Translations under genes and position numbers: made by a program
Shown here: positions 9,611-18,935 of the stretch, piece by piece
Layout: every line of letters begins with the position of its first letter
How positions within the stretch are numbered: position 1 is the first letter of the stretch
Origin: an uncultured Lachnospiraceae bacterium
GTDB lineage: Bacteria > Bacillota > Clostridia > Lachnospirales > Lachnospiraceae
NCBI GenBank assembly: GCA_947174505.1
Contig: CAMWJF010000004.1
Coordinates: forward strand, 55,512 to 119,511
Direction: 5' to 3'
Length of the DNA stretch: 64,000 nucleotides
Notes under the pieces: model-generated
The model's input: the letters and a program-made list of their open reading frames with translations, nothing else
The model's database searches: none
Told to the model about the DNA's origin: nothing

Positions 9611-9928
9611 ATGGAGTACAAATTTACGAGTGAAAATTTTGAGAAAGAGGTATTGGAGTCCGAAATTCCCGTTCTGGTAGATTTCTATGCGGACTGGTGC
9701 GGCCCCTGTAAGATGATGGCTCCGATCATAGCGCAGCTTGCCGAGAAGTATGACGGGAAGGTTAAGATCGGAAAATGCAATATCGATGAGGATGACGGCT
9801 TAGCAAGGATGTACCGGGTCATGAATATTCCCAACATGAAAATATTTGTAAAAGGGGAGCCTGTTGGAAATATTGTGGGAGCGGTTCAGGCCGAAGAACT
9901 TGAGGCGGAGCTTGCGAAAGTGCTGTAA
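9611..9928 (+). CDS. trxA: Thioredoxin
   Basis: ADWCGPCKMMAPIIAQLAEKY; start at 9611 after AAGGAGG. Confidence 0.94.
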   Translation: MEYKFTSENFEKEVLESEIPVLVDFYADWCGPCKMMAPIIAQLAEKYDGKVKIGKCNIDEDDGLARMYRVMNIPNMKIFVKGEPVGNIVGAVQAEELEAELAKVL

Positions 9929-9935
9929 AATAAAT

Positions 9936-9980
9936 GTGCTGCAAAACTTTGAATGTGTTTTGCAGCACGTAATTTTTTAA
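9936..9980 (+). terminator. Intrinsic terminator after trxA
   Basis: GTGCTGCAAAAC ... GTTTTGCAGCAC followed by a T-run. Confidence 0.8.
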
Positions 9981-10004
9981 AACAGACCGCCGGGTCTGCG
10001 TTTA

Positions 10005-10196
10005 TCATATTATAAAAAGCGCTATGATAGTAATCAGAAAAGCAGCCAATAGGAACATTGCAACGTAAGCGATCCTGCGTTTTACGGGTGATGTAGGCGT
10101 ATTGCTTCTCTTATTCTCATAATCCATAAACTGAGCGCTTAAAGCGGCGTTACGCATCGGGTCACGGTTAGGATTGAATGTGCCAAAAGCTCCCAT
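10005..10196 (-). CDS. Small C-terminally anchored membrane protein, unknown function
   Basis: 63 aa, C-terminal hydrophobic helix IAYVAMFLLAAFLITIIALFII. Confidence 0.6.
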   Translation of the reverse strand: MGAFGTFNPNRDPMRNAALSAQFMDYENKRSNTPTSPVKRRIAYVAMFLLAAFLITIIALFII

Positions 10197-10262
10197 TTTA
10201 GTTTCCCTTTCTGTTTAATCTGTTGATTTGATAAGCAACTCTTGTTGTTCCCCACGTAGGCA

Positions 10263-11447
10263 TTACTGCTCGGCTTTTGTTTCTTCTCTGTTATATAAGA
10301 ATTTCAGTATGATCGGTGTTACGATAGAGGAAAACAGGATCAGCAGGATTACGGCCATAAAGTAGTCTGAGGTCAGAAGATCTGCGGCCAGTCCCTTCTG
10401 TGCCACGATCAGGGCTACCTCCCCGCGGGTCATCATACCGACGCCGATTTTCAGGGAATCGGAGAAGGTGTAGCGGCAAATCTTGGCAGCCAGTCCGCAG
10501 CCGATAATCTTGGCAATCAACGCAACGATCACGAAACAGATACAGAAGATAAACAGTGTGGAATCCATTGCATCGAAATTGGTTTTCAGACCGATACTGG
10601 CAAAAAACAGCGGGCCGAAAAGCATATAGGAGCTTACGTCCACTTTGCGTTCTATGTATGTATTGTCACCTAAGTTGCAGAGCACAATGCCGGCAATGTA
10701 GGCTCCCGTGATATCCGCGATGCCGAAATACTTTTCCGCCACATAAGAGAGAGCGAAGCAGAACGCCATGGCGACGATGGGAATGCGCCTCGTGTGCGGA
10801 TAGCGTTTATCCAAAGCCAGAAAGGCTTTAAATACAACAAAACCGCCTGTTACCGCAACAATAAAGAAAATGATAGTCTTTAAAACAACCATGCCGGGAT
10901 GGGAGTCCGGGGATTTAAACCCGATCACAAAGGTAAGCACGATAATACCGATCACATCGTCTATGATAGCGGCACTGACGATTGTTGTACCTACCTTACT
11001 TTTGATTTTGCCTAATTCCTGTAAGGCGGCTACGGTAATGCTCACACTGGTGGCCGTCATAATCGTGCCGATAAAAACAGCCTTGAAAAATTCTTCGCTG
11101 CCCCAGGGCGCAACACCGTAAAATCCCATGTATAAAAGAGCGCCGAACACCAACGGTATAAACACGCCCGCGCAGGCGATCAGAAGGGCAATAGGTCCTG
11201 TCTTGACAAGCTCCTTTAAATCCGTTTCCAATCCAACCTCAAACATCAGAAGAACAACACCGATTTCTGCCATATGTGTAATAAAATCCGAAGGCGCAAC
11301 CCAGCCAAGCACACAGGGTCCGATCAGGAGTCCTGCCACAATCTGGCCGACAACTTGGGGCGCCTTACATTTTCTGGCCATTACACCGAAAAATTTTGCG
11401 GCAAAAATAATGATTGCCAAGTCTCTTAATACTTCATAAGCTTCCAT
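10263..11447 (-). CDS. Cation:proton antiporter (CPA2/Kef-type)
   Basis: Multi-TM with VGQIVAGLLIGPCVLG, GVVLLMFEVGLETDLKEL; start at 11447 with GGGAGG. Confidence 0.88.
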   Translation of the reverse strand: MEAYEVLRDLAIIIFAAKFFGVMARKCKAPQVVGQIVAGLLIGPCVLGWVAPSDFITHMAEIGVVLLMFEVGLETDLKELVKTGPIALLIACAGVFIPLVFGALLYMGFYGVAPWGSEEFFKAVFIGTIMTATSVSITVAALQELGKIKSKVGTTIVSAAIIDDVIGIIVLTFVIGFKSPDSHPGMVVLKTIIFFIVAVTGGFVVFKAFLALDKRYPHTRRIPIVAMAFCFALSYVAEKYFGIADITGAYIAGIVLCNLGDNTYIERKVDVSSYMLFGPLFFASIGLKTNFDAMDSTLFIFCICFVIVALIAKIIGCGLAAKICRYTFSDSLKIGVGMMTRGEVALIVAQKGLAADLLTSDYFMAVILLILFSSIVTPIILKFLYNREETKAEQ

Positions 11448-11533
11448 AACAAACCTCCCACAAAAATTCGCTACATAAGAATACACCTTTTATGTGGAAA
11501 AAACAAGAGAAAAGGAGGCTGTTTTCTAAGATT

Positions 11534-12103
11534 TTAACGGAAAAAGGAAGAACTGCCCGATGAAAAAGTAATGCCGCTTCCTGTGTTCGGATGCATGGCG
11601 CACCGGGCGCCGTCCGCTATGAAAACAAGCAAAAGAAAAATACTGGCAATCCTGCGCCATTTGTCAGGAATCTGACCGTACAGTTTTTCATAAAAGGGAA
11701 GGAAGAGACAGACCAGAGCCGTTCCGCCTAAGCCAAAAACGACTGCGCCCAGAAGGCACACCCGGCCGTTCAGGTTCAAAAAATGGCCGCTGTAATCCCA
11801 CCAGCGCACGCCCCATTTTCTTTCCAGAAAAAGGCTGGTCAGATATTCCAGAACGGTGCAGATTGCCGTGGAAAGCACAAATACGGACAGCGGCCTCCTT
11901 TTAAGGCGGCGGAGCAGCATACAGAGTAAAAGTCCGCCGAATCCATAAACCGGAAGATACGGCCCCTCATATACGCCCCTGTTAATAAAGACGTGCTCCG
12001 TAGCAAAGAACAGCAATACTTCCCAGAGCCAGCCCGTAAAGCCAGTAATGAAAAAAAAGAGAACATAAAAGTAAAAGCGGTCGGACGTTGGTTTTATCTT
12101 CAT
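11534..12103 (-). CDS. Membrane protein, putative ABC_trans_CmpB-like family
   Basis: FFITGFTGWLWEVLLFF...NRGVYEGPYLPVYGFGGLLL... Confidence 0.7.
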   Translation of the reverse strand: MKIKPTSDRFYFYVLFFFITGFTGWLWEVLLFFATEHVFINRGVYEGPYLPVYGFGGLLLCMLLRRLKRRPLSVFVLSTAICTVLEYLTSLFLERKWGVRWWDYSGHFLNLNGRVCLLGAVVFGLGGTALVCLFLPFYEKLYGQIPDKWRRIASIFLLLVFIADGARCAMHPNTGSGITFSSGSSSFFR

Positions 12104-12143
12104 GTTCTCAGAGTGTCCGATTTCTGCCGGATTATGCCTGAAT

Positions 12144-12213
12144 AAAAAGAAAACACCGAACTTTCGGCAAGTCCGGTGTTTTCGTCTTGCTAATAGTCGA
12201 AGCGACAGGATTT
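12144..12213. repeat. Direct repeat copy 1: tRNA-Pro 3' end plus terminator
   Basis: aaaaagaaaacaccgaactttcggcaagtccggtgttttcgtcttgctaatagtcgaagcgacaggattt; 3 substitutions and 1 indel versus 13120-13190. Confidence 0.92.
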
Positions 12214-12295
12214 TTAATTGCTTTTTACAGAATAATTAGATACAATAAAGAAAATGATAAAATTATGATAAAATATCGATAAGGAGTGTGAAAAT

Positions 12296-12556
12296 ATGAT
12301 ACAGATCAGACCCGTTTCAGATTTACGAAATAAATTTCCGGATATCGAAAAAATTGTAAATGCCGGGCAGCCGGTGTATCTTACCAAGAATGGGTATGGG
12401 GCAATGGTGGTACTCAGTCTGGATATGTATTCTAAATTAACTGATGGGGTGGAAGCGTCATTAGACGAAGCAGACAGAATGGCAGAGGAGGACAACATGA
12501 GAATGAGACATGAGGAGGTTTTTGAAAGTCTGCGGAGGAAAATAGATGCTCAGTAA
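12296..12556 (+). CDS. Type II antitoxin, Phd/YefM family
   Basis: MIQIRPVSDLRNKFPDIEKIVNAGQPVYLTKNGYGAMVVLSLDMYSKL; overlaps the toxin gene. Confidence 0.88.
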   Translation: MIQIRPVSDLRNKFPDIEKIVNAGQPVYLTKNGYGAMVVLSLDMYSKLTDGVEASLDEADRMAEEDNMRMRHEEVFESLRRKIDAQ

Positions 12557-12875
12557 AAAATACAGATTGCAGTATTTGCCACTCTTTTATAAGGATCTTG
12601 ATGAAAAGGTAACGTATATTGCAGAAAAGCTCAAGAATCCTAAAGCAGCAAATGATTTATTGGATAAAGTCGAGGCGGCTATTTTAGAACGCCTTCCTGT
12701 TGCGGAATCCTTTGAACCATATCAATCCATTCGGGAACGTAGGTATACTTATTACCGCATTTATGTGGATCATTTTACTATTTACTATGTAGTGGTAAAT
12801 GATAATCCAGAGGATTTGATAATGGAAGTAAGAAGATTTCTCTATAATGGACAGAATCAGAAAGAAGTAGTATAG
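12546..12875 (+). CDS. Type II toxin, RelE/ParE family
   Basis: YLPLFYKDLDEKVTYIAEKLKNPKAANDLLDKVEAAI...RRYTYYRIYVDHFTIYYVV. Confidence 0.88.
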   Translation: MLSKKYRLQYLPLFYKDLDEKVTYIAEKLKNPKAANDLLDKVEAAILERLPVAESFEPYQSIRERRYTYYRIYVDHFTIYYVVVNDNPEDLIMEVRRFLYNGQNQKEVV

Positions 12876-13119
12876 CACAAAAATTGAACTGTTTCTTTTT
12901 CATGATTTAATTAACTCAACTTTCCCAACAAATATTTCTAAACTCTTTCGGGTATTGGATTTGTGTTGCTTTACAGAGAGTTGAAAGAGATCACAGAGAA
13001 AAAGCGAGGGAAAAATCACTACAGATAAAAAGTTTTTTACCCATATTGCTTGATGGTTTAACGGGATGCATGTGTACCATTTGTTTTATAAAAGACATGG
13101 ATCTGACCAGTGCACTCCC

Positions 13120-13190
13120 AAAAAGGAAAACACCGAACTTTCGGCAAGTTCGGTGCTTTCGTCTTGTTAATAGTCGAAGCGACAGGATTT
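13120..13190. repeat. Direct repeat copy 2: 3' end of intact tRNA-Pro plus terminator
   Basis: Near-identical to 12144-12213; its right end overlaps tRNA-Pro (13174-13247). Confidence 0.92.
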
Positions 13191-13247
13191 GAACCTGCGA
13201 CCTCTGCGTCCCGAACGCAGCGCTCTACCAAACTGAGCCACGCTTCG
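13174..13247 (-). tRNA. tRNA-Pro (anticodon CGG)
   Basis: CGAAGCG...CGCTTCGA acceptor; anticodon arm CTGCG-TTCGGGA-CGCAG; T-loop TTCAAAT. Confidence 0.95.
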
Positions 13248-13445
13248 ATTGATGAACAACTATGATAATACAACATTCTTAAGGGTATTGTCAATGTTTC
13301 TGAGCGAATATTTTTGTCTAACTCCCCATTTTCAACGATTTATGTTATGATAAACTGTATATCATTACCTGATTTCTCTGTGAACAGAGAAATTAGCGCT
13401 CTGTTATTTGCAGTAAAGGATTAGATTTTAGGGAGAAGGAAGCTG

Positions 13446-14303
13446 GTGGACAGACATGCACTTAAAATACCATGTAACGTCATGCCTTTTGTCTGCGAGG
13501 CGGACTATAGTGTTTCCTTGGGGAAAATGATCCATGCTGACAGGACTGCGCCGTTTCATGTGGCGATTTATCTGCTCAGGGGTTTTATGGAAATCATAGA
13601 GGACGGCGTCCACTATGAACTTCTGCCGCACCGTCTCTTTTTTTTAAAAAGCGGGGTGCACCATTGGGGGGAAAAGCCGTTTGAAGAAGGGTCCGCCTGG
13701 TATTATGCGCATTTTTACTGCGGGGAGCCGGACGAACGGATGCAGGAGCTTCCCGACAATGTCTATTATGATACGAAGGTTTGTCTGGAGTCCTCTGCCA
13801 ATGAGAAGTATATCACGATTCCAAAGCTGACAGACTGTGATGGAGCAAGCCGTGTACAGAGGAATTTCGAAAAATTGTTGAAGGCCCATGTCCATGGAAA
13901 TATTCCGCAGGCATCGGTTAACCTGTGGCAGATTTTTTTGGAGTGTGCAAGGAAAGATGCAGAGGATCATTTGGAAAATGCCTATGTCAGAAAGCTCAGG
14001 GAGTATATCCACGCACATTACATAGAAGGTTTTGATGCGGAGACGGTGGAGAGGGTGTGCGGATTATCTTATAAATACGCCGGGACTCTGTTCAGGGAAG
14101 CGGTGGGACAGACGATCCGGGAATACCAGCGGACGCTGCGAATACGCAGGGCAAAGCAGCTCCTGCAGGAGACGGATAAATCCGTTACGGAGATTGCACA
14201 GATGACAGGGTTTTCAGATGTATTTTATTTCAGTAAGGTATTTTGTAAAGAGCAGGGCTGTTCACCCAGCGAATACCGCAGGGCATATATTCCGGGGATT
14301 TAA
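13446..14303 (+). CDS. AraC-family transcriptional regulator
   Basis: C-terminal tandem HTH: YAGTLFREAVGQTIREYQRTLRIRRAKQLLQETDKSVTEIAQMTGFSDVFYFSKVFCKEQGCSPSEYR. Confidence 0.92.
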   Translation: MDRHALKIPCNVMPFVCEADYSVSLGKMIHADRTAPFHVAIYLLRGFMEIIEDGVHYELLPHRLFFLKSGVHHWGEKPFEEGSAWYYAHFYCGEPDERMQELPDNVYYDTKVCLESSANEKYITIPKLTDCDGASRVQRNFEKLLKAHVHGNIPQASVNLWQIFLECARKDAEDHLENAYVRKLREYIHAHYIEGFDAETVERVCGLSYKYAGTLFREAVGQTIREYQRTLRIRRAKQLLQETDKSVTEIAQMTGFSDVFYFSKVFCKEQGCSPSEYRRAYIPGI

Positions 14304-14416
14304 TAATTTAAACAGCAGTTAAAAATATGTCCGCCAGAATGGCAGATATACAGGGTAATGCGATCCGAAATCGAAGTTAGTGACGGAAATACATTGTAGT
14401 AGGAGGAAATTCAGGT

Positions 14417-15214
14417 ATGGGCTTGGAAAACATAAAAATTATTTTTTTTGATATTGACGGCACATTGATTGACATCAACAGCAGAAAGATCTCGGAAAAG
14501 ACGCTGGAGACGCTTATCCGGCTGAAGGAGAGAAATTTTATTCTCTGCCTTTCAACGGGACGGGCGCCGATGACGGTACCCCATTTTGAAGGATGGGAAC
14601 CTGATGTATTTCTTACGTTTAACGGGTCGTACTGTTATAACAGGCAGCAGATTATTTACAAAAATCCCATTTCCACAGAGGACGCGAAAAAAATTGTCAG
14701 AAATGCCGCCGCGATTAACAGGCCCGTGTCGGCCGCCACGCCGGAAAAGCTGGCTGCAAACGGGAAAGATGCAGATCTTGTAAATTATTTTTCCCTTGCC
14801 AAGCTGGAAGTGGATGTGTCCGATATGTTTGATGAGATGATAGAGAACGATGAGATATACCAGATTATGTCGGGAGGGCGCGAAGAGGAATATCCGGCGT
14901 TCCTGCGGGGTGTGCAGAACGCAAAGATAGCGGCCTGGTGGGACAGGGCGGTGGATATTATCCCGGCGGACAGCGGAAAAGGAGCCGGAATCGAGAGAGT
15001 GCTTGCACATTATCATCTGAAAAAAGAGGAAGCTCTTGCCTTTGGGGACGGCAACAATGACATAGATATGCTGCAGGCAGTGGGCGTCGGCGTTGCCATG
15101 GCGAACGGGTCGGATGAATTAAAGGCGGTGGCGGACGATATATGCGGTCATGCGGCGGATGACGGCGTTTATCATTATTGTGTCAGGCATGGGCTGATAA
15201 CGGAAATCGGGTAA
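14417..15214 (+). CDS. Cof-type HAD hydrolase
   Basis: FFDIDGTLID, STGRAP, AFGDGNNDIDML. Confidence 0.92.
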   Translation: MGLENIKIIFFDIDGTLIDINSRKISEKTLETLIRLKERNFILCLSTGRAPMTVPHFEGWEPDVFLTFNGSYCYNRQQIIYKNPISTEDAKKIVRNAAAINRPVSAATPEKLAANGKDADLVNYFSLAKLEVDVSDMFDEMIENDEIYQIMSGGREEEYPAFLRGVQNAKIAAWWDRAVDIIPADSGKGAGIERVLAHYHLKKEEALAFGDGNNDIDMLQAVGVGVAMANGSDELKAVADDICGHAADDGVYHYCVRHGLITEIG

Positions 15215-15259
15215 GGAGGATGCGACAGCGTTACACTTCCGCTATTCTGCGCATAAAAA

Positions 15260-15279
15260 CGGGGGCTTTTAAGCCCCCG
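15260..15279 (-). terminator. GC-rich hairpin terminator, minus strand
   Basis: CGGGGGCTT-TT-AAGCCCCCG, with a T-run on the minus-strand side. Confidence 0.7.
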
Positions 15280-15511
15280 CGCCTACCATGTATGCCATGA
15301 AATTGTAGCTGTCCTGCACATCTGTCAGGAAAAGATCCAGCCAGAACTCTCCCGGGTGAATCATACGAAGCATCTGCAGCGCTGCCGCATTCTGTTTCAG
15401 GTCGCAGAGTGTTTCATCGGGAAGCTGCAGAAAAACGGCGCCGCGGCTGTTTTCTACCATCCTGATAAACCTTTCTGTGTTTTTGATTGTTCTGATATTC
15501 ACCTTATACAT
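15269..15511 (-). CDS. Small protein, possibly a divergent HPr-like domain
   Basis: 80 aa; layout resembles the HPr-like protein at 55548-55775; no catalytic His motif. Stop codon lies in the loop of a terminator hairpin (15260-15279). Confidence 0.5.
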   Translation of the reverse strand: MYKVNIRTIKNTERFIRMVENSRGAVFLQLPDETLCDLKQNAAALQMLRMIHPGEFWLDLFLTDVQDSYNFMAYMVGAGA

Positions 15512-15722
15512 AATCTCCTCTCCCTTCTTTTCTATATGGGTGTCGTTCCTTCGTTTCGTCAGTTCTTTTCTTTTCTCTTACCTTGTGATATGATTATATC
15601 ATCAGTAAAATCAATATTAATAGAAATAAATAGGCATAATATATGATTATATTTCCAAAAATGAAAAAATCTAACTATTAAAGTATATTTGCCGGATAAC
15701 GCGGGAGAAGGAGGATGACCAT

Positions 15723-16610
15723 ATGATACTGCCATGTACAGTACAGACAAATAGGCAGGGGGAGGAACTGCGGGAGCATGGAACCCGTCTTTTCCCGGTT
15801 GCCTGCTACCTTGACGTGCTTCCCGGGGACGAGATTCCCTGGCATTGGCACAATGAACTGGAATTGGGGCTGGTGGTAAAGGGAACGGCTGATGTGGAGC
15901 TGGCATCTGTAAAGTACCGGCTTCGTGCCGGGGACGGCTTTTTCATTAACAGTAATATTTTACATGCCGTCTCATTAACCGAAGGGGACTTTTGCGAAAT
16001 TCATTCGGTGGTGTTTCATCCGCGTGCAGTCAGCGGCAGCACGGATAATATTATCTGGCAGAAGTATGTCAAGCCGCTCACGGAAAATCAGGGCAATCCG
16101 GGCTTTCATCTGACCCCTGAAATAGAATGGCACAGGCGGGCGCTGGAGGGTATTGCCGGGATCTGGAGGCTGGCGGAGCAGGAGGACTTCGGATATGAAA
16201 TGTATATCCGAAATGAACTTTCCATGATGACTGCCCTGTTTTCGGAGCATCAGGCCACCGTGAATAAAAAATCCTTCGGCAAGGAACAGCGGGACAATGC
16301 CCGGATCAAGGAGATGCTGACTTTTATCCAGAGTAATTATGACAGGGAAGTTACCATAGAAGATATCGCATCCGCATGTGCCATAAGCGCCAGCGAGTGT
16401 ATCCGCTGTTTCCGTGCGACAATCAATACAACGCCCATTGCTTATTTGAAATCCTACCGTCTTCAGCAGGCGGCATTAAAGCTGCAGCTTTCTTCGGATA
16501 AAATTTCCGCTGTTGCGGAGAGCTGCGGTTTTCAGGAGATGAGCTATTTTGCCAAATCCTTTAAGGAGGTATACGGCTGTACGCCCTCGGAATACAGAAT
16601 CGGAAAATAA
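15723..16610 (+). CDS. AraC-family transcriptional regulator with cupin domain
   Basis: Cupin-like LPGDEIPWHWHNELELGLVVKG; HTH ending EMSYFAKSFKEVYGCTPSEYR. Confidence 0.92.
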   Translation: MILPCTVQTNRQGEELREHGTRLFPVACYLDVLPGDEIPWHWHNELELGLVVKGTADVELASVKYRLRAGDGFFINSNILHAVSLTEGDFCEIHSVVFHPRAVSGSTDNIIWQKYVKPLTENQGNPGFHLTPEIEWHRRALEGIAGIWRLAEQEDFGYEMYIRNELSMMTALFSEHQATVNKKSFGKEQRDNARIKEMLTFIQSNYDREVTIEDIASACAISASECIRCFRATINTTPIAYLKSYRLQQAALKLQLSSDKISAVAESCGFQEMSYFAKSFKEVYGCTPSEYRIGK

Positions 16611-16761
16611 TACAAATAAAACCGAATATCATCCATTTTATAGAAATATATTTCCGAATATAATACATATAGAACAGTAACAGGGCAAGGGCTATAAAAA
16701 GCCTGACAGGCTGTCCCATGTGGGCGGCGGACGTCAGGATATTAAAATGGAGGGTAAAACA

Positions 16762-18699
16762 ATGGGTGATTTAAAGCTGGTGAAAGATTTTACGGTGGGG
16801 GAAGGTTTTTTTGGCAGATATGAAAAGCTGGTGAAGGACGTGGTGCTTCCCTATCAGGAGCGGGCGTTAAACGACCAGATTGAAGGCGCGGAGAAGAGCC
16901 ATTGCATTGAGAATTTCCGTATGGCGGCGAAGAAGCTGAAAACCGGCAGCAGTGACGGTGAATTTTACGGCATGGTTTTTCAGGACAGTGATGTGGCCAA
17001 GTGGCTGGAGGGAGCTGCCTACTCTCTGGCTCAGAATCCGGACGAGGCGCTGGAAAAGCGGTGTGATGAGATCATAGAGCTGATCGGCGAGGCACAGCAG
17101 AAGGACGGTTATCTCAACACTTACTTTACGGTGAAGGAGCCGGAAAAGCGGTGGACAAATCTTCACGAGGCCCACGAGCTTTACTGCGCGGGACATATGA
17201 TTGAGGCAGCAGTGGCTTATGCGGAGTGTACGGGGAAAGCAAGACTTCTGGAAATCATGTGCGATATGGCCGATCATATTTACCGCCACTTTATAGAAGA
17301 GGGGGCGGAAGGGTATCCCGGACATCCTGAGATCGAGCTTGCCCTGATGCGGCTGTACCGCAGTACCAAGGAGGAAAAGTACAGGGAGCTGGCGCTGCAT
17401 TTCATCAATGCACGCGGCGTGGATTCTGATTATTATAAGAAAGAGATGGAAAAAAATCCCTGGCGCGTCTGGGGCAATAATCCCGATGATAAGGAGTACG
17501 CCCAGAATTATGCGCCGGTGAGGCAGCAGGACAGGGCGGTGGGACATGCTGTCCGTGCGGTGTACCTTTACACGGGGATGGCGGATGCGGCCATGGAGAC
17601 GGGAGATACAGGGCTTGCGGATGCCTGTAAGACATTATGGAATAACATTACACAGCACAGAATGTATGTGACGGGTGCCATCGGTTCCGCTTACGAGGGG
17701 GAGGCTTTCACAAAGGATGACCATCTGCCCAACGATACGGCTTATGCGGAGACATGCGCGGCCATTGGTCTGATCTTTTTCTCCAATAAAATGCTGTATC
17801 TGGAACACAACGGCAAATATGCGGATGTGATGGAGCGGGCATTGTATAACTGTGTATTGGCAGGGATGCAGCTTGACGGCACGAAATTCTTCTATGTGAA
17901 TCCGCTGGAGATACTGCCCGGCATTTCCGGGGAGGCACAGACCCATAAGCACGCGCTGCCCGTCAGGCCCAAATGGTTTGCCTGCGCCTGCTGCCCGCCC
18001 AACGTGGCAAGGCTTTTAGGATCTGTGGCGGAATACGCATGGCATGTGATACCGGGTGCTCTTTTCTCCAATCTGTTTATTGCGGGGACGCTGGATGTGA
18101 GCGACCGTTTTGGCGGCAAGGTAACTTTACAGACCAATTATCCTTATGACAATAAACTGGAATACCGCTTTGCGCCACAGGAGGGAAGAAACAGCATGGA
18201 GGTGCCCCTGGCAGTCCGTATTCCTGCGTGGAGCAGACAGACAAAAATTCTTTTGAATGGGAAAGAAACAGACTGTGAGATCCGGGACGGGTATGCGTAT
18301 CTGAGAAGAGAGTATACTGCGGACGATGTGATTACGGTGGAACTGGATCTTACAGTAAGGCGTGTGTATACAAGTAACCGTGTTTCCGAAAATACAGGCA
18401 GGACAGCCTTGCAGAGAGGACCGCTGATCTATTGTGCAGAAGGTGTGGATAACGAAAACGATATTCTCTCCTTAAGCCTGAAAAAGGACGGGGAAGTGAC
18501 GGTGAGCGACTATCTGCCGGATGAGCTTTTCGGGATACAAAAGCTTTTTGCGGATGGGTACCGGGAGACGGTGAACGAGGAGCTTTACAGCTTTGAAAGA
18601 CAGGAGGCGCAGCCCTGTCAGGTGACGCTGGTGCCGTATTATACCTGGGGCAACCGTGGGCTGAACCAGATGAGGGTATGGATTCCGGAGAGAGATTAG
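16762..18699 (+). CDS. Glycoside hydrolase family 127 (beta-L-arabinofuranosidase-like)
   Basis: Family resemblance incl. NLHEAHELYCAGHMIEAAVAY, CACCPPNVARLL; start at 16762 after GGAGG. Confidence 0.88.
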   Translation: MGDLKLVKDFTVGEGFFGRYEKLVKDVVLPYQERALNDQIEGAEKSHCIENFRMAAKKLKTGSSDGEFYGMVFQDSDVAKWLEGAAYSLAQNPDEALEKRCDEIIELIGEAQQKDGYLNTYFTVKEPEKRWTNLHEAHELYCAGHMIEAAVAYAECTGKARLLEIMCDMADHIYRHFIEEGAEGYPGHPEIELALMRLYRSTKEEKYRELALHFINARGVDSDYYKKEMEKNPWRVWGNNPDDKEYAQNYAPVRQQDRAVGHAVRAVYLYTGMADAAMETGDTGLADACKTLWNNITQHRMYVTGAIGSAYEGEAFTKDDHLPNDTAYAETCAAIGLIFFSNKMLYLEHNGKYADVMERALYNCVLAGMQLDGTKFFYVNPLEILPGISGEAQTHKHALPVRPKWFACACCPPNVARLLGSVAEYAWHVIPGALFSNLFIAGTLDVSDRFGGKVTLQTNYPYDNKLEYRFAPQEGRNSMEVPLAVRIPAWSRQTKILLNGKETDCEIRDGYAYLRREYTADDVITVELDLTVRRVYTSNRVSENTGRTALQRGPLIYCAEGVDNENDILSLSLKKDGEVTVSDYLPDELFGIQKLFADGYRETVNEELYSFERQEAQPCQVTLVPYYTWGNRGLNQMRVWIPERD

Positions 18700-18935
18700 T
18701 AAAATAATTACCTCAAATAAAGTATAAAAAAGGGAATTGTAACGGAGATAATTTCCCGTTATACTTACCTTAATATGGAATTTGAGCGAACAGGCGGCAT
18801 GTCCATATGGATGTGCCGCCGCTTTTGTACAGATACAGGCAAAGACGGCCCGCATGGCCGCTTATGGCAGGCTGCGGCGGGCGGGACGGCTCTGCAGATA
18901 TCCGGGAAAGCGAGAAAAACAGGAGGATACCCAAC

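Noticed and set aside
13058-13294. 78-aa ORF (…ERCVRDAEVAGSNPVAST…) on the minus strand
   Set aside because: It is a translation across the tRNA-Pro gene and its terminator; a classic spurious tRNA-derived ORF.
16867-17547. 226-aa minus-strand ORF (and similar shadows at 19248-19931, 12-60 kb)
   Set aside because: Antisense to GH127/GH3 coding sequence in GC-rich frame; no independent support.
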